From: Betaproteobacteria bacterium
GTDB lineage: Bacteria > Pseudomonadota > Gammaproteobacteria > Burkholderiales > SG8-41
NCBI GenBank assembly: GCA_016177355.1
Contig: JACOVL010000057.1
Coordinates: 1-11,208 of the forward strand
Length of the DNA: 11,208 bases
Direction of reading: 5' to 3'
The notes beneath the pieces are model-generated. The model was not told the origin of the DNA. It saw only the letters and a list, made by a program, of their open reading frames with translations, and did no database searches. Within the stretch, counting starts at the first letter, position 1. Every line of letters starts with the position of its first letter. The position numbers and the translations under genes were made by a program. This document shows, piece by piece, positions 5,744 to 11,208 of the stretch.

Positions 5744-5843
5744 CAGAACACCCGGGAGAGCGGGAGAGCGACAAGACACGGGAGGGCGCAAGGGCGGGAG
5801 AGGGGAACCCCCAAGGCAGAAGGCAGAAGGAGGAAGGCAGAAG
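5744..5843. repeat. Purine-rich short tandem repeats (CGGGAGAG and AAGGCAG units)
   Basis: The strand as given is strongly purine-rich. It contains two adjacent CGGGAGAG octamers (5753-5768), decaying variants of the same unit up to about 5806, and four AAGGCAG-type heptamers (5813-5840, the third being AAGGAGG) plus a partial unit. One more AAGGCAG stands at 5740-5746, exactly where the amidohydrolase fragment stops matching. The open frame through it on the minus strand gives a low-complexity peptide (SSFCLLPWGF) typical of read-through of such repeats and is not a gene. Confidence 0.75.
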
Positions 5844-5864
5844 TGCCAACCCGTGATCCGCGAG

Positions 5865-6149
5865 TCACGCCGCCAGCTTTACTCCGACGGGGATGCCGGC
5901 CTTGGCGCAGAGACCCACGAGGTAATCGAGGGAAAGCAGTTCCACCTTGCCGCGAACGATTTCGGAGACGCGCGGCTGGGAGATGCCCAGGCGCCTGGCG
6001 GCCTCAGCCTGGGTCAATTTTCCGCGTTCCATCCACCGGCGCAGCGCCTCTGCGAGCTTCGCGCGCAGCAGCATCACTTCCGCCTCGTGAGGCGGGAAGC
6101 CCAAGTCGAGAAAGATGTTGCCGCTCGATTCAGTGACTTTCCTGGCCAT
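5865..6149 (-). CDS. XRE-family helix-turn-helix antitoxin
   Basis: This 94-residue protein is most likely the antitoxin and autorepressor of the upstream toxin. Residues about 45-66 form a clear XRE helix-turn-helix, LTQAEAARRLGISQPRVSEI, followed by a GKVELLSLDYLVGLCAKAGI segment common in HigA-like antitoxins. The N-terminal 40 residues carry EVMLLRAKLAEALRRW, a helix usual in this subgroup. The ATG follows the toxin TGA after one base, and AAGGA inside the end of the toxin gene serves as its binding site, so the two are translationally coupled. The last codons end close to the repeat tract (5843). An alternative would be a lone phage-type regulator, but the pairing argues strongly for an antitoxin. 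Confidence 0.88.
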   Translation of the reverse strand: MARKVTESSGNIFLDLGFPPHEAEVMLLRAKLAEALRRWMERGKLTQAEAARRLGISQPRVSEIVRGKVELLSLDYLVGLCAKAGIPVGVKLAA

Positions 6150-6150
6150 A

Positions 6151-6492
6151 TCATGATTCCTTCGCCAGATTCCGCGCTTCCCGGTACCGTCGTCTCGCCA
6201 GTTTCAGGTCCGAATTCGATGTCTTGCGTGACTTCTTCTGGAACGCATGCAGCACGTAGACCGCATCCTTGAACGTGGCGACATAGATCACACGAAACGC
6301 CCCCGCCGGGTCCCGCACCCGGATCTCACAGGCCGCCGGACCCACCGAAGCCATGGGTTTCCAGTCATCAGGCTCTCGCCCGAGTTGAACCATGAACAAC
6401 TCGTGACCCGCCCGATTGCGGGCCGCCTTGGGGAACGCGGAGAGATCGTCCTTCGCGCTTCCCACGAAGCGTACGTGTTTGATGACCAGCAT
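6151..6492 (-). CDS. Gp49/HigB-family toxin (RelE/ParE superfamily)
   Basis: This 113-residue protein matches the phage-derived Gp49-like/HigB family, whose members are mRNA-cleaving toxins acting at the ribosome. Recognisable blocks are HVRFVGSAKDDLSAFP (7-21), AGHELFMVQLGREPDDWKPM (28-47), CEIRVRDPAGAFRVIYVATF (55-74) and AVYVLHAFQKKSRKTSNSDL (77-96). The late basic and aromatic residues (R67, Y70, H82, F84, K86, K87) lie where family members carry their active-site cluster. Toxin-before-antitoxin order is typical of higBA-like modules. The ATG at 6492 touches a 16-bp palindrome, so the pair is probably autoregulated. The gene appears intact. Catalytic activity is inferred from the family. 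Confidence 0.88.
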   Translation of the reverse strand: MLVIKHVRFVGSAKDDLSAFPKAARNRAGHELFMVQLGREPDDWKPMASVGPAACEIRVRDPAGAFRVIYVATFKDAVYVLHAFQKKSRKTSNSDLKLARRRYREARNLAKES

Positions 6493-6517
6493 ATACGAAT
6501 ATTCGTATCACCGTCAA
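6493..6517 (-). promoter_or_regulatory. Toxin-antitoxin promoter/operator with perfect palindrome
   Basis: ATACGAATATTCGTAT (6493-6508) is a perfect 16-bp palindrome directly before the toxin ATG. A -35-like TTGACG lies at 6517-6512. A -10 at 16 bases would be TATATG, which overlaps the start codon, so the message would have little or no leader. The placement fits an operator bound by the XRE antitoxin. The palindrome is seen directly; its function is inferred. Confidence 0.65.
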
Positions 6518-6661
6518 GCGCACTCTTCTTCCCGTAACGATCCGGCGGGGGCAGCCGTTGACCTCGGTGAGTCGCGGGCGGTCACAGGCGCCTGGTTTAC
6601 GAAGAACTCGCCGATCTGGCTCGCCGGCGCTGAGATTCCAGCGTCCTGTTATCGTAGCGGC

Positions 6662-7492
6662 ATGCTCGGTGTGCCGCTCAATGAATTGCTCCTCCTCGCC
6701 GCAGCCATTATGGCCGGCGGCGTGGTGGCCGGACTGCTCGCCGGCCTGTTCGGCGTCGGTGGCGGCGTGGTCGCGGTGCCGGTTCTCTACGAGGTGTTCC
6801 GCCTCCTCGGCGTGCCGGACGCGGTGCACATGCAGCTCTGTATCGGCACGTCGCTCGCGATCATGGCGCCGACCAATATCCGTTCGTATCTGACGCATCG
6901 CGCGACCGGTGCGGTGCTCACGGATGTGGTGTGGCAGTGGACGCCGGGCGTGATCGTCGGCATCGCCATTGGTTCGGGCATCGCCACAGTGGCGCCGTCG
7001 CCGGTCTTCAAGATTGCCTTTATCGTCATTGCGGCAATCATCGCCGGCAAGCTCCTGTTCGGCCGGCAATCGTGGCGGCTGGGGGACGACCTGCCGAAGC
7101 ATCCACTGGCGCGCCTCTACGGCCTCGCGGTCGGGCTGATGGCCTCGCTCACCGGCGTCAGCGGCGGCTCGCTATGCACCATGGTGCTCACGCTCTACGG
7201 GAAGCCGATCCATCAGGCAGTCGCGACCTCTGCCGGCATCGTGGTGCCGATCGCGCTCGCCGGCACGCTCGGCTACATCGTCGCCGGTCTGCCCCATCAG
7301 GCGCAACTGCCGCCGCTGTCGATCGGCTTCGTGTCGCTGATCGGGTTTGCGCTGATGGCGCCGGTGTCGAGCGTCACCGCTTCCTATGGCGCGAGAATGG
7401 CCCACGCCCTTTCGCGGCGCGTGCTCGAAGTCGCGTTCGGGCTGTTTCTGCTCGCCGCGTCGCTGCGCTTTCTCGCCAGCCTCGTGTGGTGA
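6662..7492 (+). CDS. TauE/SafE (TSUP) family membrane transporter
   Basis: The 276-residue product is a TSUP/DUF81 permease, a family that exports sulfite, sulfoacetate or related organosulfur and organic anions. The substrate here cannot be read from sequence. It has the two-fold repeat of the family: GLLAGLFGVGGGVVAVPVLY in the first half and GLMASLTGVSGGSLCTMVLT in the second, with about seven or eight hydrophobic segments. The ATG at 6662 gives a normal N-terminus (MLGVPLNELLLLAAAIMAGG). The frame is open further upstream to 6416, but that part overlaps the divergent toxin gene and has no transporter-like content. It stands alone on the plus strand, convergent with the Bug-family gene and 72 bases from its end. 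Confidence 0.9.
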   Translation: MLGVPLNELLLLAAAIMAGGVVAGLLAGLFGVGGGVVAVPVLYEVFRLLGVPDAVHMQLCIGTSLAIMAPTNIRSYLTHRATGAVLTDVVWQWTPGVIVGIAIGSGIATVAPSPVFKIAFIVIAAIIAGKLLFGRQSWRLGDDLPKHPLARLYGLAVGLMASLTGVSGGSLCTMVLTLYGKPIHQAVATSAGIVVPIALAGTLGYIVAGLPHQAQLPPLSIGFVSLIGFALMAPVSSVTASYGARMAHALSRRVLEVAFGLFLLAASLRFLASLVW

Positions 7493-7564
7493 GGCGATGC
7501 CGCTGCGCGATTTGATTGCGCGGTGACAAACCAGTCATACGCGCGACTTCTGCGGTGAGCGCCG

Positions 7565-8560
7565 TCAATCCGCACGTATGCCGACGTCCTTCACCCACTT
7601 CGCCCACGTCCTGACGTCGTTCGCGAGCTGCTTGCTCAGCGCCTGCGGAGAGCTGCCCACGAACTCCGCGCCCATCTCGGTGAGCCGCTTCTGCACATCG
7701 GGGCGCTTGAACACCTTTACCATCTCGGCGTTGAGCTTGTTGACGATCGACGCCGGGGTCGCAGCGGGCACGATCACGCCGTACCATTCCCGGATGTCGA
7801 GCCCAGGGGGCGGCGGCACGCCGGCTTCAATCATCGTCGGCGTTTCGGGCAGCGCTGGCATACGCTTTACGCTCGTGACGGCGAGCGGCCTGATCCGCTT
7901 CGCGCTGATGAGGGGCACCGCCGAGGGCATCGAAGTGAAGCCGAAGGTAACCTCGCTGCCCGCGAGTGCCACCATGGCAGGACCCGCCCCCTTGAACGGG
8001 ACGTGGATCATGTCCGTGCCTGTCAGGCGCTTCAGCACTTCGCCGGAGAGATGATGCAAGGATCCTGCTCCGGACGACGAAAAAGTGACATGGCCGGGCT
8101 TTTCCCTGGCCATCCGGATCAGATCCTGCAACGCCTTCGCCGGCGAGTTTTGCGGCACGACGATGACATTCGTCACCCACACGAGCAGCGAAACGCCCGC
8201 GAAATCCCGCACCGCATCGTAGGGAAGATTCGAGTACGTGCTGGCGCTGATGGTGTACGGCCCGCTCGGCACCATCATGATCGTGTAGCCGTCCGGCGGC
8301 GCCTTCGCGACCATCGCCGCCGCAATGGTCCCGCTCGCGCCGCCGCGATTGTCGACCACCGCCGGCTGGCCGATCTGCTCGGGCAGGTGCTGCTGCAGGA
8401 TCCGCGCGAGGATGTCGGTCGCGCCGCCCGGCGGAAATCCGACCACGAGCCGGATGGGGCGTTCGGGGTAATTGGGCACGGAACCGCCTTGCGCGTGCGC
8501 GGGCTGTGCTGCCATAGCTACGGCGGCGAGCAGTACTGCAACGACCGCTTGTTTTGTCAT
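7565..8560 (-). CDS. Bug/TctC-family tripartite tricarboxylate solute-binding protein
   Basis: This 331-residue exported protein belongs to the Bug family, periplasmic receptors for carboxylates and other small acids. A signal peptide (positively charged start, core VVAVLLAAVAMAA, cleavage likely after AHA at residue 23) precedes the family hallmark YPERPIRLVVGFPPGGATDI. Further family blocks are VDNRGGASGTIAA, AKAPPDGYTIMM, HVPFKGAGPAMVALAGSEV and the C-terminal GSSPQALSKQLANDVRTWAK. The ATG at 8560 has AAGGA 7 bases upstream. No tctA or tctB membrane genes are nearby, so it is an orphan, as is common for Bug proteins. It follows the amidohydrolase gene in the same direction at a 105-base gap, which suggests a shared substrate, but the ligand is unknown. 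Confidence 0.93.
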   Translation of the reverse strand: MTKQAVVAVLLAAVAMAAQPAHAQGGSVPNYPERPIRLVVGFPPGGATDILARILQQHLPEQIGQPAVVDNRGGASGTIAAAMVAKAPPDGYTIMMVPSGPYTISASTYSNLPYDAVRDFAGVSLLVWVTNVIVVPQNSPAKALQDLIRMAREKPGHVTFSSSGAGSLHHLSGEVLKRLTGTDMIHVPFKGAGPAMVALAGSEVTFGFTSMPSAVPLISAKRIRPLAVTSVKRMPALPETPTMIEAGVPPPPGLDIREWYGVIVPAATPASIVNKLNAEMVKVFKRPDVQKRLTEMGAEFVGSSPQALSKQLANDVRTWAKWVKDVGIRAD

Positions 8561-8587
8561 GACTCGTTCCTTTCCATGAAGGCACTC

Positions 8588-8646
8588 TCAGCCCAGCACC
8601 CACTTCTTCACCGCTTCCGGCGAGCCCTGCGTAATTAAGCGTAATT
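8588..8646 (-). pseudogene. Possible vestigial 3' end of a lost gene
   Basis: Between the amidohydrolase and the Bug gene the minus strand reads QGSPEAVKKWVLG followed by TGA at 8590-8588. The composition is protein-like, with helix-forming, lysine-rich residues typical of a C-terminus. The frame is closed upstream by a TAA within the short tandem repeat, so it cannot be an intact gene. I cannot name the family. It may be a remnant of a deleted gene or chance. Confidence 0.25.
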
Positions 8647-8648
8647 AA
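8629..8648. repeat. 10-bp tandem duplication
   Basis: GCGTAATTAA occurs twice in a row. The AT-rich unit contrasts with its GC-rich surroundings and lies just downstream of the amidohydrolase stop, at the border of the possible gene remnant. Confidence 0.7.
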
Positions 8649-8665
8649 GGGGCCAAGTTCAAACT

Positions 8666-9508
8666 TCAGCCCTTCTTCGGCGACCAGCGGTAAGCCTTGG
8701 CGCAGGCGCCGCCCATCAGCATCGCCCGTTCACTGTCGCTCAGGCGATCGGTCCGGCGGAAGGGCTCGACGGCCTGCCCGTAGTTGACGACCGCGAAGGC
8801 GCGGGTCCAGTCGGTGCCCCACAGGCAGCGGTCGAAACCCCAGGCGTCGAACACGCGGGCGAGCGGGTCCCAGATGTCGGGAAAGGGATACGGCTCCCGG
8901 GACAGCGTGCAGGCGCCGCTGATCTTGATCACCGCGTTGGGGCGCCTGGCGAGCTCCAGCACCTTCGGCAAGTCGGCCCACGGCTGCGGCGGCGCGGGCG
9001 GCGTGCGCGGCTGCATGATGCCCAGATGGTCGACAATGAATCGCGTGTCGGGATGGCGGTCAATCACCGCCGCGCCCCGCTCGAGGTTGCCCCAGCACAG
9101 GATGTTGACCGGGAAGTCGTGCCGGACGGCTTCGCGCAGAACCCGGTCGAGACCGGCGTCGCTTGGATTGCGTCCCGGTTCCTTCGTCACGATGACCCGG
9201 ATGCCGACGGTGCCCGGCGTCTTCTTCCAGTCGGCGATGACGTCGGCCACCGCCGGATCGTCCGGATTCACCGGCTTCACGATGGCGAACCGGCCAGGAT
9301 GCTTCCGCTGCACCTCCACCGCGTAGCTCGCGTCGTAGCGGTACATGGAAAAGGCGGAGATGAAGATCGCGCCGTCTATTCCGAGCTTGTCCATCGCCGC
9401 CACCGTCTCGTCGCCCGTGGCGCTGGGGGGCCAGTTCGGCACGCTGTGCCACGGCCGTTTCGGCGTGTTCGCCTCGTAGGCGTGGACCTGGGAATCGATA
9501 ATCGGCAT
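8666..9508 (-). CDS. Amidohydrolase-2 family metal-dependent hydrolase
   Basis: The 280-residue product is an amidohydrolase-2 (PF04909-type) TIM-barrel enzyme related to 2-pyrone-4,6-dicarboxylate lactonases. Family landmarks are the N-terminal metal motif IDSQVHAYE (residues 4-12, QxH instead of the more usual HxH, a known variant by recall), TVGIRVIV, FIVDHLGIMQPR with His161, the VIKISG block (193-198) and the terminal CLWGTDWTRAF with Asp233, followed by the closing helix MLMGGACAKAY. The ATG at 9508 has GGAG about 8 bases upstream. It lies ahead of the Bug receptor gene in the same direction and is divergent from the EamA transporter. The substrate is unknown; lactone or carboxylate hydrolysis is an inference. 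Its 3' end exists in a second copy at 5651-5743. Confidence 0.9.
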   Translation of the reverse strand: MPIIDSQVHAYEANTPKRPWHSVPNWPPSATGDETVAAMDKLGIDGAIFISAFSMYRYDASYAVEVQRKHPGRFAIVKPVNPDDPAVADVIADWKKTPGTVGIRVIVTKEPGRNPSDAGLDRVLREAVRHDFPVNILCWGNLERGAAVIDRHPDTRFIVDHLGIMQPRTPPAPPQPWADLPKVLELARRPNAVIKISGACTLSREPYPFPDIWDPLARVFDAWGFDRCLWGTDWTRAFAVVNYGQAVEPFRRTDRLSDSERAMLMGGACAKAYRWSPKKG

Positions 9509-9584
9509 CGGGGACGCTCCTCAATGGCACAATCACGCCATATCCAATGAGTGATCAGTATATGTCAGCAGGCATGACCGGGCG

Positions 9585-10523
9585 GTGCCCGCCTTGAGCC
9601 GGGCCGAAGGAAGGCGCGGCTGGTTCGTCGCGGGGCTGCTGCTCGCCATCGGCGGCGTCGTCTGTTTCTCGCTGCGCCCGATCTTCATCAAGCTCGCCTA
9701 CGCCTGGGTCACGGACCCGGTCACGCTGCTCGCGTTGCGCATGGTGTTCTCGGTGCCGTTTTTCATCGCGGCGGCGCTCTGGGTGCGCAGCGGCACGGAG
9801 CACCGCCCGCTCGCCGGGCGCGAGCTCTGCCTCGTCGCCGCGCTCGGCATCCTGAGCTATTACGGCGCGAGCTTCCTCGATTTCCTCGCCCTGCAGTACA
9901 TCCCGGCGGGAGTGGGGCGCCTGCTGCTGTTCACCTACCCGACCATCGTGGTGGTGCTGTCGGCCCTGATGCTGGGCAAGCGAGTGACCGCGCGCGAGAT
10001 CGCGGCGCTCGCCCTCACCTACGCCGGGCTCGCGCTGGTGTTCGCCCATGCCCTGGAGGGGGAACAGAAGAATTTCTGGCTGGGCGCGACGCTGGCGTTC
10101 GCGAGCTCGATTTGCTACGCCCTCTACCTCGTCGCCGGCACCGAGGCCATTCGGCGCGTCGGCTCGGTGCGCTTCACCGCCTACGCGATGACCGTGGCGA
10201 GCGCCGCGTGCATCCTGCAGTTCCTGTGGCTGCGCCCGCTCTCCGCGCTCGACCTGCCGGCGCCGGTGTACGGTTATGCGATCGCAATGGCGGTCGTGAG
10301 CACCGCGGTCCCGGTGTTCATGACTTCCGAGGCGCTGCGCCGCGTCGGCGCCAACACCGTGGCGATCATCGGCGCGCTCGGCCCCGTGACCACGATTGTT
10401 TTCGGTTACCTGGGCCTGGAAGAAATCATGACGCCGCTGCAGCTCGCCGGCTCCGCCCTGGTGCTGGTCGGCGTGGTCGTGATCAGCCTCAAGCCGGGAA
10501 AGGCGTACCGTCCTTCTTCGTGA
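9585..10523 (+). CDS. EamA/DMT-superfamily transporter
   Basis: This 312-residue membrane protein has about ten hydrophobic segments arranged as two EamA repeats, as in drug/metabolite exporters. First-repeat marks are GGVVCFSLRPIFIKLAYAW and FLDFLALQYIPAGVGRLLLF; second-repeat marks are ICYALYLVAGTEAIRR, AVPVFMTSEALRRVGANTVA and IIGALGPVTTIVFGYLGLEE. The substrate cannot be told. The start is uncertain. GTG at 9585 gives MPALSRAEGRRGWFVAG, TTG at 9594 is an alternative, and neither has a good binding site. The residues before GRRGWF look unlike a normal N-terminus. The last 35 bases overlap the end of the convergent cupin gene. Confidence 0.9.
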   Translation: MPALSRAEGRRGWFVAGLLLAIGGVVCFSLRPIFIKLAYAWVTDPVTLLALRMVFSVPFFIAAALWVRSGTEHRPLAGRELCLVAALGILSYYGASFLDFLALQYIPAGVGRLLLFTYPTIVVVLSALMLGKRVTAREIAALALTYAGLALVFAHALEGEQKNFWLGATLAFASSICYALYLVAGTEAIRRVGSVRFTAYAMTVASAACILQFLWLRPLSALDLPAPVYGYAIAMAVVSTAVPVFMTSEALRRVGANTVAIIGALGPVTTIVFGYLGLEEIMTPLQLAGSALVLVGVVVISLKPGKAYRPSS

Positions 10524-10974
10524 AGCGCCGGCCCTGCGGCGTCGCCCGGCCGGCGATGTCGTCGTCGGGATAGGTCACGGCGTCCTCCGGGCGGCGGTCG
10601 CCAACTTCCAGGTACACGGCATCGCGGCCGGTGCGGTTGACGAGGCAATGGCCGTCCGCTTTTCCCGCCGGGAAGCCCGCAGCCATGCCCGGCTTGAGCG
10701 CCTGCTCGCCGCCGTCGGTGACCAGCACCAGCTCGCCGCTGACGATGTAGATGAACTCGTCCTCGTGCGTGTGCCAGTGGCGCAGCGCCGACACCGCGCC
10801 CGGCGGTATGGTCGTGAGATTGACGCCGAAATTTCCGAGCCCCAGCGCATCGCCCAGCCGCTGCTTGCGGCGCCCCGAGACCCGCGACTTGAACGGCTCC
10901 GGGTAGCGCGAGCCGGTCACGGCCGGCACCGTGGCGGGGTCGAGCGCGGGGAGGTCGAGCTTGGTCTGCGTCAT
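10489..10974 (-). CDS. Cupin-domain protein
   Basis: The 161-residue protein is a single-domain cupin, a small beta-barrel that usually binds a metal. Cupin motif 1 is ALRHWHTHEDEFIYIVSG with the expected His-x-His and Glu, and motif 2 is FPAGKADGHCLVNRTG with the second His and Asn. The N-terminal 45 residues include TGSRYPEPFKSRVSGRRKQR, common to a subgroup of cupin_2 proteins that I know only as uncharacterised. The ATG at 10974 has a poor binding site. The open frame extends upstream to 11187, but that part overlaps the ankyrin gene in another frame and is rejected. The stop lies inside the end of the EamA gene on the opposite strand. Function unknown. Confidence 0.88.
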   Translation of the reverse strand: MTQTKLDLPALDPATVPAVTGSRYPEPFKSRVSGRRKQRLGDALGLGNFGVNLTTIPPGAVSALRHWHTHEDEFIYIVSGELVLVTDGGEQALKPGMAAGFPAGKADGHCLVNRTGRDAVYLEVGDRRPEDAVTYPDDDIAGRATPQGRRFTKKDGTPFPA

Positions 10975-11026
10975 GGCCGTATCCGATAGTTGGCAGGGAG
11001 TAAGGATCTTATCGCATGGCGGCACG

Positions 11027-11208
11027 TCATTCGCACCGCGCGGCGACGCCCGCGACCCGCAGTTCGGCGCAGCGCAGCGTGCGGAACAGGTCGGCATGGC
11101 GGTATTTCGCCGCCAGTTCCGCGGCGGTATGCCCCCACTGTATGCGTACCCTGGGATCGGCCCCGGCCCGCAGCAGGTAAAGCGCAATCTCCCGGTGTCC
11201 CTGCATCG
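11027..11208 (-). CDS. Ankyrin-repeat protein (C-terminal end, runs off the window)
   Basis: Reading in from the window edge, the last 59-60 codons give GHREIALYLLRAGADPRVRI and then WGHTAAELAAKYRHADLFRT, which is one ankyrin repeat and the start of a second (helix-turn-helix, then the GADP and GHTAAELA signatures). It ends with a short tail containing LRCAELRVAGVAARCE and TGA at 11029-11027. The N-terminus lies beyond 11208, so any Met seen here is probably internal. Ankyrin repeats mediate protein binding; nothing more can be said. It is in the same direction as the cupin gene, 52 bases upstream of it, so the two may be co-transcribed. Confidence 0.8.
   Translation of the reverse strand, partial: MQGHREIALYLLRAGADPRVRIQWGHTAAELAAKYRHADLFRTLRCAELRVAGVAARCE

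Noticed and set aside
5568..5849. Minus-strand open frame of 93 codons
   Set aside because: Only the amidohydrolase-derived part (5651-5743) is protein-like; the rest is read-through of short repeats.
6416..6661. N-terminal extension of the TSUP transporter frame
   Set aside because: The first part is antisense to the toxin gene and the rest has no membrane or family features. The ATG at 6662 gives a normal TSUP start.
6368..7102. Minus-strand open frame of 244 codons opposite the TSUP gene
   Set aside because: Rich in Arg and His with no hydrophobic or family pattern; it is antisense to a recognised transporter and overlaps the toxin gene in another frame.
7497..7530. Possible terminator between the convergent TSUP and Bug genes
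   Set aside because: A weak hairpin (GCGC paired with GCGC plus wobble pairs) can be drawn, but there is no T-run on either side.
10975..11187. N-terminal extension of the cupin frame
   Set aside because: It overlaps the ankyrin gene in a different frame, and the cupin family pattern begins after the ATG at 10974.
1..11208. tRNA, rRNA, integrase or transposase genes
   Set aside because: I looked on both strands and saw no cloverleaf-type or rRNA sequence and no transposase or integrase coding region.

Overview
The window looks like a chromosomal segment of a high-GC proteobacterium, most likely a betaproteobacterium of Burkholderiales type. The grounds are the GC-rich codon use, the run yebC-ruvC-ruvA-ruvB-tolQ-tolR-tolA-tolB, and an orphan periplasmic binding protein of the Bug/TctC family, which is greatly expanded in Burkholderiales. 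The lineage is inferred from gene content, not from a search.

Region 1 (1-5510, all on the minus strand) is a conserved housekeeping block. Transcription runs from high to low coordinates: yebC, ruvC, ruvA, ruvB, tolQ, tolR, tolA and the first 120 codons of tolB, which leaves the window at base 1. The ruv genes encode the Holliday-junction branch migration and resolution machine. The tol genes encode the inner-membrane motor (TolQ, TolR), the transperiplasmic arm (TolA) and the periplasmic partner (TolB) of the Tol-Pal envelope system. The ybgC thioesterase gene, often found just before tolQ, is absent. Two details change a naive annotation. ruvC has no ATG, GTG or TTG start that keeps its catalytic aspartate, and almost certainly starts at ATT (4719) or ATC (4722). 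A roughly 200-bp inverted-repeat element lies between ruvC and ruvA and supplies the ruvC stop codon.

Region 2 (5464-5864) has no intact gene. It holds a likely yebC promoter with a palindrome, a 17-bp tandem duplication, a 93-bp second copy of the 3' end of the amidohydrolase gene located 3 kb away, and a purine-rich tract of short tandem repeats. It reads as a recombination scar joining the conserved block to an accessory region.

Region 3 (5865-6517, minus) is a toxin-antitoxin module of the Gp49/HigB plus XRE type, toxin gene first, with a perfect 16-bp palindrome touching the toxin start codon.

Region 4 (6662-11208) carries mixed accessory and metabolic genes: a TauE/SafE (TSUP) exporter (+), a Bug-family solute-binding protein (-), an amidohydrolase-2 family enzyme (-), an EamA/DMT transporter (+), a cupin (-) that overlaps the transporter tail to tail, and the 3' end of an ankyrin-repeat protein (-). 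The Bug protein and the amidohydrolase may handle the same organic acid, but the sequence does not name the substrate.

I found no convincing new multi-gene system. The points most worth following are the ruvC start codon, the repeat inside the ruv operon, the duplicated amidohydrolase tail, and the operator layout of the toxin-antitoxin module.
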